Shown here: positions 23,901-35,490 of the stretch, piece by piece
Layout of the letters: each line of letters begins with the position of its first letter
Position numbering within the stretch: position 1 is the first letter of the stretch
Program-made: the position numbers and the translations under genes
Assembly: GCF_037038585.1 (NCBI RefSeq)
Contig: NC_092525.1
Location: 5,558,969 to 5,622,968, forward strand
Length of the DNA stretch: 64,000 nucleotides
Source of the DNA: Patagioenas fasciata
Lineage: Eukaryota > Chordata > Aves > Columbiformes > Columbidae
Direction of reading: 5' to 3'
Notes under the pieces: model-generated
Told to the model about the DNA's origin: nothing
Seen by the model: only the letters and a program-made list of their open reading frames with translations
Database searches by the model: none

Positions 23901-26199
23901 CACCTGGTAAGACATGTGATTGAAGGTGACAGATAAGAGCAGGGCACTCTTTTAATCCCTAAGACAGGACCCTGGGAAAACTTCACAGGAATCAGTTCTT
24001 CACTACATTGCTGCTCCTTGCATTCACAGCCCAGCAGAAAAGCACGGGCCGAGGTGAGAACCGCCCGCAGAAGGGGCTGCCAGACACTGTTCTGGCTGAT
24101 GCTCTGCCAGGACGTGCTTCGTTTTCTGTCCGGTGCTGTGCGGGGGGAACACGGAACATCTGCACGAAAAACCTGCGCTTGGCTCGTGCAGCATCTGTGT
24201 CACGGGAACCGACAGCCACGTCTCATCGCTGACCTCGCGTGTTCACACAGCTGACTCAGTGATCGATACAGGTTTATCTGCATTACAAGCACAGCCGAGC
24301 CAGGTCAAGAGTGCTTCTTAAGAACCATTTTCAAAATGATCTTTCTAGACAATAAAGACTGATTTATCTTAATTTGTCTTACCTAAAAGCTAAGAAAGTA
24401 TTTAATTTCTAGTAAGAAAGATGCCTAATTTTCTTTTGGCTATTAAAAATTGTATTAACCTCCAAAAATAAGAGAGTAAATGTCTGTTAACACTTTTTCC
24501 TTTTATGCTGATGTGAAGAAAATTCCTCTCTCATCCTGGTACTGTCAAACAGGATGAACATTTACAGAGAATGAGAGTGGGGAGTGATGAAAAAGTCAAC
24601 AGCTTTTGCAGTCAGTTTGTATAAATTAAGATAAACGTGATATTGAAGCAAACCCAAATGTTTCTAACGTTCTCCTATAGAATCTCCTGCTGCTGTACAA
24701 TAAGATACACTCTCAGACTATGACAACATTAGTCCGTGTCTTTGTAAGGCGCAGTCTTTTTCCTACCATATCATGCATAGGTGCCACACTTCTATATAGC
24801 CAGGTAACTGCTCATCTAAGGTGCATTTTGAAACATACCTTATCCTGCTTTGGAACCTGTGCCGAAATGGAAAGTAGTTGCTCTGTATCCAGGAATTTTG
24901 AGATAACTGTAAAACAAAAGTAAACAGATCAGAAATTGAATGGAAATCATAACAAAATCTATTTTTTTTTTTATGAACACAATTATTTAGTGAAACTTTC
25001 GTTAATCTTTTTCTTCCATTCTATCTTCACAAATTATTTACCAGGGAAAAAACAGGTTAAAAATTGCTGCTATCTAAATTATGTTGTCATAACTACATAG
25101 ACTGTACCGAAGCATGTAGCAATTATTTTACAGGTGGACATATATCAATTTGGTAATATTCTTTTAGTGTGATTGAATCACACGTCTCTTGTGATAAAGA
25201 TCAAGATGACACGATCCAGCTCCAGGTGCACTGACTCATACTCTGCTGTTGTGTTCTGTTTAGTTTGTCTGGACCACTATGAAGCAACAGGAAAAAACAC
25301 CCATACACAACAACAGAACATCAGTGATGCCTTTATTTGTTTTTAATGTATACATTATGTACACCCGAATACTTCCAACTAGTCACAGAGGTAGAGACAA
25401 ACTCACATTCTTTGAAAAAGGTATTGGCTGACTTCTACCCATTTAATCTGAGAAATTCGCTTTTCTTAGCAAAATCCTTGAGAAAAACATCACTATCATA
25501 ATAAAGATTATTTCCACTACGTGTCACCTGGCAAATAATTACAATTCAAACATATTGAGTCACGTTGCATACTTTCACAGATTAGAAAGAAAGTGTTTTA
25601 ACATAAATTGAATATGATGCATTAAAAATAAACTACTACTTAGTTGAATACACTCAGAAAACCAAAGACGGTAAATGTCAAATGAGGGTTCCAGGTAAGA
25701 GTACCCTACAGATTTGAAGCGCGCTTTGGGGACACCCAGCGCCTCCTGTTCACTGTACATTATGTGAACTGCAGCAGCTGAGCCCCTGGGATGTGTGACC
25801 TGCAAAAACCATGAACATTAAAGTAACGTTTATAAATCACAAACATGTTATTTGGCTTCCTTATGGACTGAAAGTGACAGGAGTGAAGCATCTAAACGTG
25901 ATCTGTCCCACATTCATTCTTCACCACTCTGCAGCGGTTCTAGCAGGAGCTTCACACGTTTTCCCCCATTTAAGAGTTTAGATGCCAAAATATCCCAATA
26001 AGAACCATAATGCTTGTTTACATCTAGAATTGTCTTAAATATACGTCCTCCTATGCGTGTTACAGAACACTGTAACCCTGCTTTGTATATTAACATGTAA
26101 TACATGCCACTAAAACCGTATCAATTAACTGACTAGACAAAGTTTTCCTCTGGAATTTAACACGTGCATTAAAACTCCTCCAAACCGAAGCCCAGCTCT
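17961..26199. other. AT-rich unique DNA with no recognisable gene
   Basis: About 8.2 kb without repeat structure, RNA gene or protein similarity that I can recognise. Open frames are short (the longest are 126-132 codons) and overlap on opposite strands. The minus strand at about 19,530-19,640 encodes a hydrophobic stretch (SVIAAFVLIFFLSPF) that looks membrane-like but is flanked by stops. A polyadenylation-like AATAAA lies at 22,657-22,662 (+). It may be intron, intergenic DNA or old decayed transposon sequence. Confidence 0.5.
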
Positions 26200-26545
26200 A
26201 CTAGGCCGTCCCACAAGCGCAGGGCTTGAGCTCTGGTTTGAGCCTGATGCCGCACTCCCCGCGCCGGGCTGCAGTACCGCGCTGTGGCCACCGGGCGGCA
26301 GCACCAGCGACACCCGGCGGCCGGTGCACCGCGGGAGCACCGGGGCGCCACCGCGCATGCGCGGAACCGGGGCTGAACGTCCGCGTGCGTGCGGAGGTGA
26401 CCTGCACCGGGGTGACCACCCGGGATCACCCACAGCAAACGAGTCACCCGGGACAACGCGGAACAGAGAATCCGCTCTAGAGAACCACCCCACCCAGAGA
26501 ACCCTCCTCGGTGGAACCTCCCGGCGGCCCGTTCGAGCTCTCTAG
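26200..26545. promoter_or_regulatory. CpG island 2 with NRF1-like palindrome
   Basis: GC- and CpG-rich DNA contains a two-part CTCF-like site (26,270-26,301) and a perfect GCGCATGCGC palindrome at 26,353-26,362, the usual NRF1 core. It leads directly into the octamer cluster. The combination suggests a promoter. No exon or start codon can be assigned. Confidence 0.55.
26270..26301 (+). promoter_or_regulatory. Two-part CTCF-like site 1
   Basis: The upstream module TGCAGTACC (26,270-26,278), a 9-base gap and the core CCACCGGGCGGCAG (26,288-26,301) match the known extended CTCF layout (upstream TGCAGTNCC module plus CCASYAGRKGGCRS core), with two core mismatches. The following CACC continues the similarity to the other two sites. 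Confidence 0.65.
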
Positions 26546-26549
26546 TGCC

Positions 26550-26730
26550 CTATTTGCGTAGCCACGCCTCTGATTTGCATTTCTCCGCCCCATCCTCGCC
26601 CCGCCTGCCGTTCCCATGCGCCCCGCCCCTCCTCTTATCTCTCGCAATCTGATTTGCAGGCTTCGAATCTCAATTTGCATTCTCCCCGCCTACTCACCTC
26701 CCTGCCCAAGCCTCGAGGAGATTTGCATAT
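26550..26730. promoter_or_regulatory. Cluster of octamer (ATTTGCAT) and GC-box motifs
   Basis: Perfect ATTTGCAT octamers lie at 26,573-26,580, 26,673-26,680 and 26,721-26,728. Near matches are TATTTGCG (about 26,551) and ATTTGCAG (26,652-26,659). All are in the same orientation and interleaved with CGCCCC/CCCGCC GC boxes. Octamers bind POU (Oct) factors and occur in histone H2B, immunoglobulin, snRNA and pluripotency promoters. No histone gene, TATA box or snRNA proximal element is visible nearby. A pyrimidine-rich tract (TTCTATT repeats, about 26,750-26,840) follows. Confidence 0.6.
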
Positions 26731-26984
26731 CCGGCACGACGCTCTGCTCTGTTCTGTTTCTATTCGACCCCATCTATTTCTATTATTTCTACTTCTATTA
26801 ATTCTCGTTCTATTTCTTTTCCTGTTTTCTGTTTCTTTCCCTGCGAAGTACAAACCACACCTGATCTCACAGATGTCCAGTGTAACCTGTAGCTGCTTTT
26901 GGTAAATATGAGCAGAACTTTACAGCACACGGTTTTCCCAGCAACATGAAGCAGAGAGCGTATTCAAAAAAAAAAAAAAACAAA

Positions 26985-29530
26985 CCACAAACACAAAGAC
27001 GACACACAGCCTTGTAAGTCGGGTGATTAATTCTATTCAGTACGCTTTTACTTAAGTTAGATTACAAGAAAACTAAATGGGGCTCGCCCAGTGCCCTGTG
27101 AGTAGTAAAAACCATCACCACACAGTCAGTCATTCAGCAGAGAGCTCGCAGCAGCTCCCCGGCTGCCGCAGTTATGGAACGAAGCGTCTGGCTCGCACAC
27201 AGAGCCCCCCAGCCCCTGCTCCCACCGCTGACCAGGTGCGGGTGCCGTTCTGCTCCCTGGGGGCAGCTCAGGCCTTTCCCTCAAGTGCACCCGCCAGAGA
27301 CATTTCCGGGTAAGGATGAGTTTTTTAATCCTTTCTATAAACAGAATTTCTTTGCATTTTAAAAACCTTGTACATCACTGACATTGACTCCTATGTCTCT
27401 TTTTACACATACGTATGTATTTAGGGAATATATTTGATTCATAGATATCATCTATTTCCACTGTAATATATATCTACTTAGACATCTACACACTTGCCTA
27501 TGCATTTACATGTATATATCTGCTTAAACTTATACAGAATATCTGTTTATGCTTATATATATCACCACTTATTATCTAGAATATCCATTTATACTTACGC
27601 ACCTGTTTAGCCTTCTCTTTGGACACAAATATCTTTCTAGACTTGCAGATGTTGGCATATTGTTACAATCATATTATTACATTTATGTATATTTAGACAG
27701 AGCTATCGATTCACACTTGGCGTGTGGCACGATGAGCAGTGACACGTGGCCAGCTGCACGGCTCAAGCACGAGGGACACCCCGACCTGCCAGGGAAAAGC
27801 GCCACTGAGAGCCAGACAGAAACAAAGTACGTCAGAGCACGCTGTCAGATATTGGGGAAACACTCATAGCATCCAGTTGCCTCTCTTTTTCAGTTTTTAG
27901 AACAAATACCCATCTGCTTAAGTACACCTAATAAATTATATGCTGCACCTACTCAACAATTACTCTTAACTATGGAAGTCAACATGTAAATTAGACCATT
28001 TTATTTGCTTTAAGTTTCATTGATAGGAAAATCAGTGAGATAGAAGACATGGGTTTACTTTAAAAAATAAATAAATATCCCCATTCCTGCAGTGCAGCAT
28101 AAGGCTACGAAAAAGGAGCGTCAGACTCACGAACACTTTTGGCTGCACTGCAGCACACAGGGGAACACGTTTCTGTGACCGTGACAGCTCGACTGTCGCA
28201 ACCGGGAACCCAAAGCCCAGCGGTGCCACCAACCTTTGCCAGGCCTGCTGTGCTGGGCTCTGCGGAAGGAAATGGACTTTGGTTGGTTGTTTCAAAGAAA
28301 ATGAACAGTCCTGTTGTTGATGAGGCCACTGCCCACTACATCACCTGGGAAGATCCACTCGGAGGGCAGGTTCATAAAATGCAGCTTCTTGGAATGAGGA
28401 ATGCTGCCGTTTTGGAAGATTTCTTACCAACTGAAGTCAGAACTACACACTGTAGGTTAAGAGAAAAAAGTCACTATTGAAACAATAACTCATCCAAACC
28501 ACACATGGACTCACCGCCACCAGTTACGAGGCTGAAAGTGCTTCTTGGGAACACCTGGCAAACACGCAGAACAAAACCGATTTGCCCAGGTGCCTGTATC
28601 TCTGTCAGCTTTTTGAGTACTATTCTAAGATATTTTAAAAACCTATTGAGTGAAAAAGAACAAAGCATTTGTCATTGAATCAGGTTGTTTCTTCTGGACA
28701 TCTGAACTCTTACAAACACCTCCTTTCCTCTTTTAGTACAAAATCATTTCCATAGTATCATTCAATAGTAAGCCCACAGAAACAGAAGATTACGCTTTCA
28801 GGAAGAGAAAATAACCAGAGGGAGGTGAGCTCTGCACAGGTGTACCGTGCTCCAGAACAGACCTTATTTTTAGTACTCCTGGTAAAATATTTCGTATTAA
28901 AAATATAGAAGGAGAGTCGGTGCATTCTTAATGTTAACTTTAAAGTCCACTCTACAAGTACCTCAGGAAAAGTGCAGACACGCGTCCTAGCCGTACCTTG
29001 TATGGGCAGACCGCTCTGGATTCCTTCTGTCTGTCTGGTACTTCTGTAGCAGAAGACGGGGCAACCGCGGTGAAACGGTGGCAGCAGACATCCAGCTGAA
29101 AGAGGAAAAGCCCTTCAGAACAAAGCTGGAGAGGAACCTGACACTTCCTTTTTTCTTGTGAAGGTTACAGTTGAGTGGAGAAAAAAGTCTTTTGCACCAT
29201 CTTCAGTACAGCTGTTGATACGGCCACTGGAGCGTTTGCGTTTTTTGGATAACCAGGCCATTTTTGACTCATTGGCAGCCTGAGTTCCCTAGAACACATT
29301 TTCCCAGATACACACAGAACACAGACACAGATATCACCCAAGTATAGCCAAGATTTCCTTCCTCGCCCTGGATGCTGTCATTGAAGAGCCCAGCAGCCCA
29401 TCTGTCCTCGTGAACCGCCCCACTGAAAAAAAAAAAAATTATCTTTTCCAGGCTGTTTCTTCAAAGGGTAAAGATATTTTAAATTGCAGTTATCTTTTCC
29501 AACAAAGTGATTTTGTGATTCCTTTGAAAA
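26985..29530. other. Unique DNA, no gene recognised
   Basis: Mixed AT-rich sequence. 27,405-27,700 is a degenerate run of short AT-rich repeats (variants of ATATCTRYTTA). A plus-strand frame at 28,139-28,480 (113 codons) has no stop and unremarkable composition, but shows no motif I recognise and lacks convincing exon borders. Confidence 0.45.
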
Positions 29531-29539
29531 GGAGGGTAA

Positions 29540-30335
29540 GCTTGCCAGAGAAAGATAGCGACAGGGAGCAAGACAAGGTGACACAGAGAGAGGGGCAAAA
29601 GGGCCAGGGAGCAGGGCAAAGGGAAGAAGAGGCCAAAATGAGAGACAAGGAGCAGGAGACAGAGACGGTGGGAAAAATCCTAGAATGGGCAGTGGGAGAG
29701 ACAGACAAAGGAGAAGTGGGCGCCGGGCTGCGGGACAGAGACAGGAAGGAGGAAACGCAGTGACAGGGAGCAGGGCAGAGCGACAGAGAAACAAAAACAA
29801 AGAGGGAAGAGGACAGAGAAACCAGGAGTAAGACAAGGAGAAGGGCAGAGAAACAGGAACCGGGGTGGGTAGGGAGCAGGACCAAGAGATGGGGCGAGGA
29901 TGGAGATGGAGGAAGAAACCTGGGATGGCCAACAGGACAGGGAAGAATATGACTGTGGGTAGGGAGCAGGACACAGGGATACAGCGAGAAACAATGGGAC
30001 AGGGAGCAGCATTAAAGGTCAGAAAGAATAAGAGATGAACAGGAAGGAGGAATGGAACGCTGAGATGCTGAACAAAAAACGCCAGCAACAGTGAGCAAGA
30101 CAAACGAATAGAGAGAGAAGGGCAAGGCAGGAAGAAGAGAGATAGGAAGGTGGGAGATAAGAGCTGCACGTACAGGTACTGAGAAGAAAAGAACAGCAGG
30201 GAACAGGCCAGAGAAACTGTGGGGAAAAAAAGAGACTGATGCAGATCAAGACAAAGATATGGAAAAGGGAAAAACAGCTATAGAAGATGGAGCAGGACAC
30301 AAAAATAGAGAGAAAAGGAGAGGTATAGGGAAGCA
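29540..30335. repeat. Purine-rich strand-asymmetric tract
   Basis: About 800 bp is strongly purine-rich on the plus strand, made of loosely repeated GACAGGGAGCAGGACA and GAGAAAC words. Because the complement is almost pure pyrimidine, the minus strand gives a long stop-poor frame (263 codons, leucine/serine/proline/phenylalanine rich), which is a compositional effect. Such tracts can form triplex or R-loop structures when transcribed. Confidence 0.75.
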
Positions 30336-30399
30336 AAATTTTAAAATAATAATAATAAACCAAAACCACCACCAAGGAGGGGCAGGGAGGCACCAGGAC

Positions 30400-31400
30400 A
30401 CACAAGCCGGGGACGAGGCCCCGAGGGCCAGGGACTCACAGCGGCTCTCGCTTTCGGTGGCTGCCAGGAGGCTTCTAACAGCTCAGACGCTCCCGTCTCC
30501 TTCTCTCCTCCCTTCCTCTCCGGTAACTCGGGGCGCTCGGCCGTCCTCAGCCTAGGAGAACACGGTGGGGTGTCAGGGCTCCTACGAGACGAGGCTTCGG
30601 GGACATGGAGCCTCGCTGGCTCGCTCGCCAGGCAGCCGTCCCGCTCCAGGATACGCGCACGGACCCTGCCGCGCACGTTGGCCCCCGGCCCGCCGCACGC
30701 CGCGCAGAGGGAGCCTTCGCCACCCGGAGAGTGGGGCTCGCTCTCTCGCCCGCTGCAGGAAGCGGACATTGGGCCGACGGCCCCGCATTTCTTCCTCTTT
30801 ACCTCTCCCCAACCTCTCTGGCTCCAGCAGCAGCAGCCCCCGTCCACGCACGGGACGTGCTCCCCTGTCCCTTCTCCCGCCACGCTGCCAGACGAGCCTC
30901 GCCAGCCCGAGGCGGGCGCAGCCAACGGCATCCCCCGGGCTGGGAGTGAACGGCCACATCCTCAGCGCGGCCTCTGGGAGAGGGAGAGAAGAAGCAGCGG
31001 CCGTTAGCACCGTAGCTCACCCCTGCCCCAGCCTGCTCCTTCCGCAGGGGCCACCGGAGAGGTGCCGAGGGCCGGCTTGCCGCCTTCACGACGGGGCTTG
31101 GGAGCGGCCCAGGAACACGGGACGGGTTCGCAGGAGCTGCCGGAGCTGGGGGCGGCTGCACGGGGCGAGCGGGGCCGCGGGAGGAGGCTCGGCGAGAGCT
31201 CTGGCGAGCTGGGGACGCACCCGGCGTCTGCCCCCAGCCGGCTGTCGCCTCCTGCTCCTCTGCCGCACGCTGGGGACGGAGGACAGCGCCGCGTCTCCCA
31301 CCTGGGCGCTGCTCCCCAGGTTCCATTCCCCGCCTGGGCTGGGGGGTCTGCTGAGCATCGGGCGTTCACAGCTCCCCCTCAGAAACACAGAAATTCCAAA
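30400..31400. promoter_or_regulatory. CpG island 3
   Basis: CpG- and GC-rich DNA follows the purine tract. Overlapping long open frames on both strands (up to 279 codons on plus, 196 on minus) have low-complexity arginine/proline/alanine/glycine content and do not support a protein. It contains a short CAG run at about 30,822-30,838. No CTCF-like site of the kind seen in the other islands was found. Confidence 0.55.
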
Positions 31401-31404
31401 TTAG

Positions 31405-32330
31405 AGTTCAGCCTCTGAAAAAAATAGAGCAGGAGAAAGCAGAGGAATTAGTCAGAAGAAGGGACAGGAGAGCAGCTGAGCTAACGGAGGATTCGAGGGA
31501 AACGGGCCACCTCAAAACACAAGGCATCCTCAAAAAACCAGAGCAACTGCAGCAACGCCAGACAGCATTAAGACAAACTGACACCGTTTAGGACATGCTC
31601 AGCATAAAAGCAAACACATCCACCGGTGCAGGAAAGCATCTCGCCCCTTCCCCACAGCACCGCCACAGGACACAGCCCTGTGAGGCCACGGGATGGGCTC
31701 GTACTGAAACGGAGAAATAAGCTTGACAGCAGAGTCAATTACACCGTTAAGCAGGCAATGTTTCTTTCATCTGCACTGGGGAGCTCTGGGGGTCGTCCTC
31801 TGTAAGTGCTCCCACGACTGGATACTCTTGCATTGCTTATAGTCACACAGCTGCTACATATTAATTACAATTGTTTTAAATTTTGAACATACTATATATC
31901 TAGCCTAAGAAATAATTGATGAAGTTACTTATAAATGTTTAGTTTCTCACTCACAACACATCTATTAGTTAAATATAAACTAAGCTCTCAGCTTCTAAAC
32001 AATGTGTTATTAAATCTTCTGTCTCCCTCTTGTCGTGCAGAAGGATCTAAAACGTGAAAAACATCCCCTCATCGTGCAGGCGGTCAGAAAGCATTTACCT
32101 CACGTGAACCGGTTAATGAAGGGTACATCTTCTATAACTTCATCGCAGTATACATTAACTTGGTAGCTTCTCTTGAATTTCCCCCTTTTCAATATACTTG
32201 CAAACTCTTTGGCAGTATAAATCTACGAAATATTATCATCTCGTGTTGTGGTACAGCACAATTATTTGTTACCCACTAGCAGTACCAAACAGAACACTGT
32301 AGCGTAATGTAAGTAAAAACGACTAGCATC
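31405..32330. other. Unique AT-rich DNA between CpG islands, no gene seen
   Basis: I see no repeat, RNA gene or coding similarity in this stretch. Confidence 0.4.
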
Positions 32331-32456
32331 AAAATCAGAGTCCTAAGATCAATGCTGACAGAACTGCGAAGACGCAGCTCCTGCCGGTTCTGACGTTGGT
32401 TTCTGGCACTTCTGACCGCTTCGGGTCAAACGGTGCCTCTTCCCCTGGCCGTGCGC

Positions 32457-32488
32457 TGCAGTACCCGAGTTTCGCCACAGGGCGGCAG
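32457..32488 (+). promoter_or_regulatory. Two-part CTCF-like site 2
   Basis: TGCAGTACC (32,457-32,465), a 9-base gap and core CCACAGGGCGGCAG (32,475-32,488) have the same orientation and spacing as site 1. The core has three mismatches to CCASYAGRKGGCRS, including the C at position 9 that all three sites share. Confidence 0.6.
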
Positions 32489-33105
32489 CACTGAGACGGC
32501 CGCGGCAGCGCCGGGCGAGCGGTCGTGCCGCGTTTCGCGGGAACCTCACAAAATAAACCCCAGAAAACAAACGCGACAAAACAAAAAAGCACACAGAGAG
32601 CCGCGGAACGAAAGCCGCACGTACAGAACACAGAACCCGCCGGGCCTCGCCCCGAGCTCCCGCCGAAGCGGCGCCCGACCCGCCACGCCACCGAGCCTGC
32701 CACCGCGCCTTCGCTCCCACCAGCTTCGCCAGCTCGGCCGTAAGGGCAGCGGGGAAACCGAACCGAACGCCTCCTCACCGCGCCGGCCCATCCCACTCCC
32801 CCCGTTCCAACGGCACGGTCACCCTCGCCGCGGACGCAGTCACCTGCCGCCTCTTTCGCCGCTCCGTTCCCCTCGCACTCTCCCACCGTCCCGCGGCGGG
32901 AGGCTCCCGGCTGTCGCCTCCTTCCCCTCTGCCTTTCTGCCGCCTCCGGGGACCTCACGAAGGGCTGCCCTGAGCCGCCTACCTCCAGGTCCCCGGGCGC
33001 CGGTTGCAGCAACCGCTCCGCAACCGCCCCCACCCCCGTTCCCGTTAATTCCCGGCACTCACCCCGAGACACCACGGACCCGCTCGCCAGGACCCGCGCT
33101 GATTG

Positions 33106-33430
33106 GCTGCTTTCCACCCCTCCACACTGTCCTCCTATTGGATGCTCCGCCCCTCCGGCAAAATGATAGCCTGCCTAGGCACGTCAATCACCATTTTCTC
33201 CGCCTATCAGCGCTCGCAGTTTGGGCATGCACAGTAGCGAGGCAGCAGCACCCGCCCCCTTCCGCAACACGATTGGCTGCCGAGAACCAGTCAATCACCG
33301 TTCTCTCGGCCCATCAGTACTCGCAGTTTGCTCATGCGCAGTACGGAGCCTCCGACACCCGCCCCTCCGGCAATCTGAGTGGCGGACAGAATGGCAATTG
33401 ACGTGCCTTGGCAGCCTATCAGCGATCCGG
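33106..33430. promoter_or_regulatory. ~108 bp tandem promoter repeat with CCAAT and NRF1-like motifs
   Basis: About 2.5 copies run in tandem, with landmarks GTCAATCACC at 33,184 and 33,291, and CTCGCAGTTTG near 33,212 and 33,321. Each copy carries ATTGG (inverted CCAAT, the NF-Y site), a CGCCCCTCCGG-type GC box and a CATGCGCAGTA or CATGCACAGTA NRF1-like half site. A third partial copy ends near 33,425. Another ATTGG is at 33,461. Dense NF-Y and NRF1 motifs are typical of TATA-less, often bidirectional, housekeeping or germ-line promoters. Confidence 0.7.
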
Positions 33431-33888
33431 CCCCCCCCCCCAGCCTTCCCGCGCCATCTGATTGGCCCGCTCTGCACCCTCACCCGTCTGCTCTCCGCCC
33501 TGCCGGGACCCCCACGCCCTTTGCCCGCGCGGCTTCCAGCAGCCGCGTTTGAAAGGAAACAACAAACCGCGCTCCTTTGCTTTACGCTGACAAGGGGGGC
33601 GGGTGGTCACCTACCCTTAAATTCATTGTGAACAGAGAGAGCCCTAAGGAGCTCCGGCCGGCAGGTTTCTCTCCCCTGTGCCCGGGACCGAGGAGACGCC
33701 GCCGCCTCCTGCCGCCGCCTCGCCCGTTCCCCTCGCAGCGGGGCCTCCCCGGGAGAGCCGGGGGCCTCGTTTTTTCCCGGCTGCTCGTCCGACCGCTGCC
33801 CCCCCCCTTTCTGACGGGCACGACGCCACCCGCAGCGGCAGAGTCCCCCTCTTACCCCCGGCACGGGCACCGGGCGCCGCTCCCCAGC

Positions 33889-33920
33889 TGCAGTTCCGGG
33901 CGGTGGCCACCAGACGGCAG
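33889..33920 (+). promoter_or_regulatory. Two-part CTCF-like site 3
   Basis: TGCAGTTCC (33,889-33,897), a 9-base gap and core CCACCAGACGGCAG (33,907-33,920) form the best core of the three, with one mismatch to CCASYAGRKGGCRS. It has the same orientation and gap length as sites 1 and 2. Confidence 0.7.
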
Positions 33921-34020
33921 CACCGAGCGCGGTCACGCAGCGCCCCCCGGGCCCCGCAGCGCGGGCGCTTTTTCTTGACCCGTGGGCAGCCTGAGCTCCC
34001 CGAACGCGCTTTCCCAGAGC

Positions 34021-35480
34021 CGCGCACATGGCAGACACACTGATAAAAGATAATAGCCCGACATTGCTAAAATGTGTTTTTTTCCTAAAGATGCCTTCTG
34101 TCCTAATAAAATACATTGCCTCTCCCTGTGCCCCGTGTCTTGTCTGCAGCAGTAACTCGGCTCGCCCGCAGCTGTGGCAGCTCTGCTGCTGCTACAGGGT
34201 CAGTTCCAGCCCTTACCCTCGGCTGAGCAGCAGCCGGGCAGGCGCTGCTGCTCTGGGCGCTGCGCATCCTTCAGGAACGGTTCTCAAACGATCCTGTGCA
34301 ACGATGTCCAGAGCCAGGACCCCCGCGGCGGGGGACAGGAGCACACGGCCGGGCCCGTCCCGGCTCGGGGCTGTTTCCGCAGTCGCTGTGAGCTGATCCG
34401 TGAGCTGGAACCAACCTCCCCATGCCCCGGCCCGGCCCTTTGTCCCCGGCTTTCCCAGGGCAGCGCAGCGGGCTGGGTCACACCAACTGTTCTCTGCTGG
34501 CACCACCCAGCCGGGTCACCTGTGTCTGCGGTTGTGGGGACACCCCACGGGCTCCCTGGAAACGGACATCACAGCACTGAGAGGGGGCGTTCAGGAGCCT
34601 CTGCGCTTTTGGGTTGGTTTGTTTGGGGTTTTTTTCCTTTTGTTGTTTTGATCGTTAGCTTCTTGTTGTCGGTTGGTTTGTTTTTAAGCTGTTACTCTAT
34701 ATAGCTCATCCATGGTGCTTATAGAGCATGGGTAAATCTACCCTGCTTCCTCACAGGAGACAACCATCTCGCTTTACAACAGGTGATTGAATCTGCTATA
34801 GAAAAGTTCAACCACCTCCTGTACAGCAAAGGATAAAAGAAAGTATGGATTTTTGTTGCATCTAATCCCCAATGCAAGTACCCATTAACAATACATTAGC
34901 AGTGGGTTCCTTCAAATATTCACAGTGAAGGTAGTTCCTGGCACGATTGTATTAGCGTTCTTACTATTTTACGGGAGAAACACAGGGCACAGCTGATTTT
35001 GCCCACGTGCAGCGCAGTGATCACACGGGTGCGGTGAACCGGGTGGAAGGCCCTAGAAAAGGAAAATCAGCCTCCGTGTGCAGGGCCAAAACAGAAATCC
35101 TTTTCAAACTGTGCCATTTTAAAAAGCTACCAGGGGTATAAAGCAGAAAAAAGAGCAGTGAATGTGTATAATGACACAATTCGATGGTTCTCCAGTTCCA
35201 TGATGTGCTCTTTTACTAACAGTGTCTGCTGGAGTGGATACCCTGGACACCAACAAGCGGGTCCTGGTGCTGTGCCCATGGTGATTCATCCACTGTGGCC
35301 GTGGGTGTCAGGCCCTGATACAATAGACACAAAACCTTGGGAGGGAGGTGATCACAGTAGAACGCTTAAAGATAATGAGGTAGCAGACTTGATTTAATCT
35401 TTATTTAAAAATACACATGGCTGCTGTCTTTTCTACAGTTTAGGTAGGACGGGCTCCAATATCTCTATGAATTACAATAC
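34021..35480. other. Unique DNA right of CpG island 4, no gene recognised
   Basis: A G/T-rich stretch (34,600-34,690) and ordinary AT-rich DNA follow the island. A plus-strand frame of 176 codons at 34,174-34,704 runs out of the GC-rich flank and has no recognised motif. Confidence 0.4.
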
Positions 35481-35490
35481 ATGACAAAAA

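Larger units (their letters stand above)
32380..34020. promoter_or_regulatory. CpG island 4, a large promoter-like region
   Basis: About 1.6 kb of CpG-rich DNA is bracketed by two CTCF-like sites (32,457 and 33,889) with a promoter-type tandem repeat in the middle (33,106-33,430). On the minus strand a splice-donor-like GTGAGT (complement at 33,057-33,062) follows an open stretch starting with ATG at 33,117, consistent with a short first exon transcribed leftward. A plus-strand AATAAA at 34,104-34,109 with a GT-rich stretch after it could end a transcript leaving the island rightward. The 322- and 260-codon frames through the island are compositional. Confidence 0.6.

Noticed and set aside
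29378-30169. 263-codon minus-strand frame rich in leucine, serine, proline and phenylalanine, resembling membrane segments
   Set aside because: It is the translation of the pyrimidine strand of the purine tract. Neighbouring frames look alike, and there are no conserved features.
35158-35397. 79-codon plus-strand frame next to the ERV fragments
   Set aside because: No similarity recognised; length is within chance expectation.
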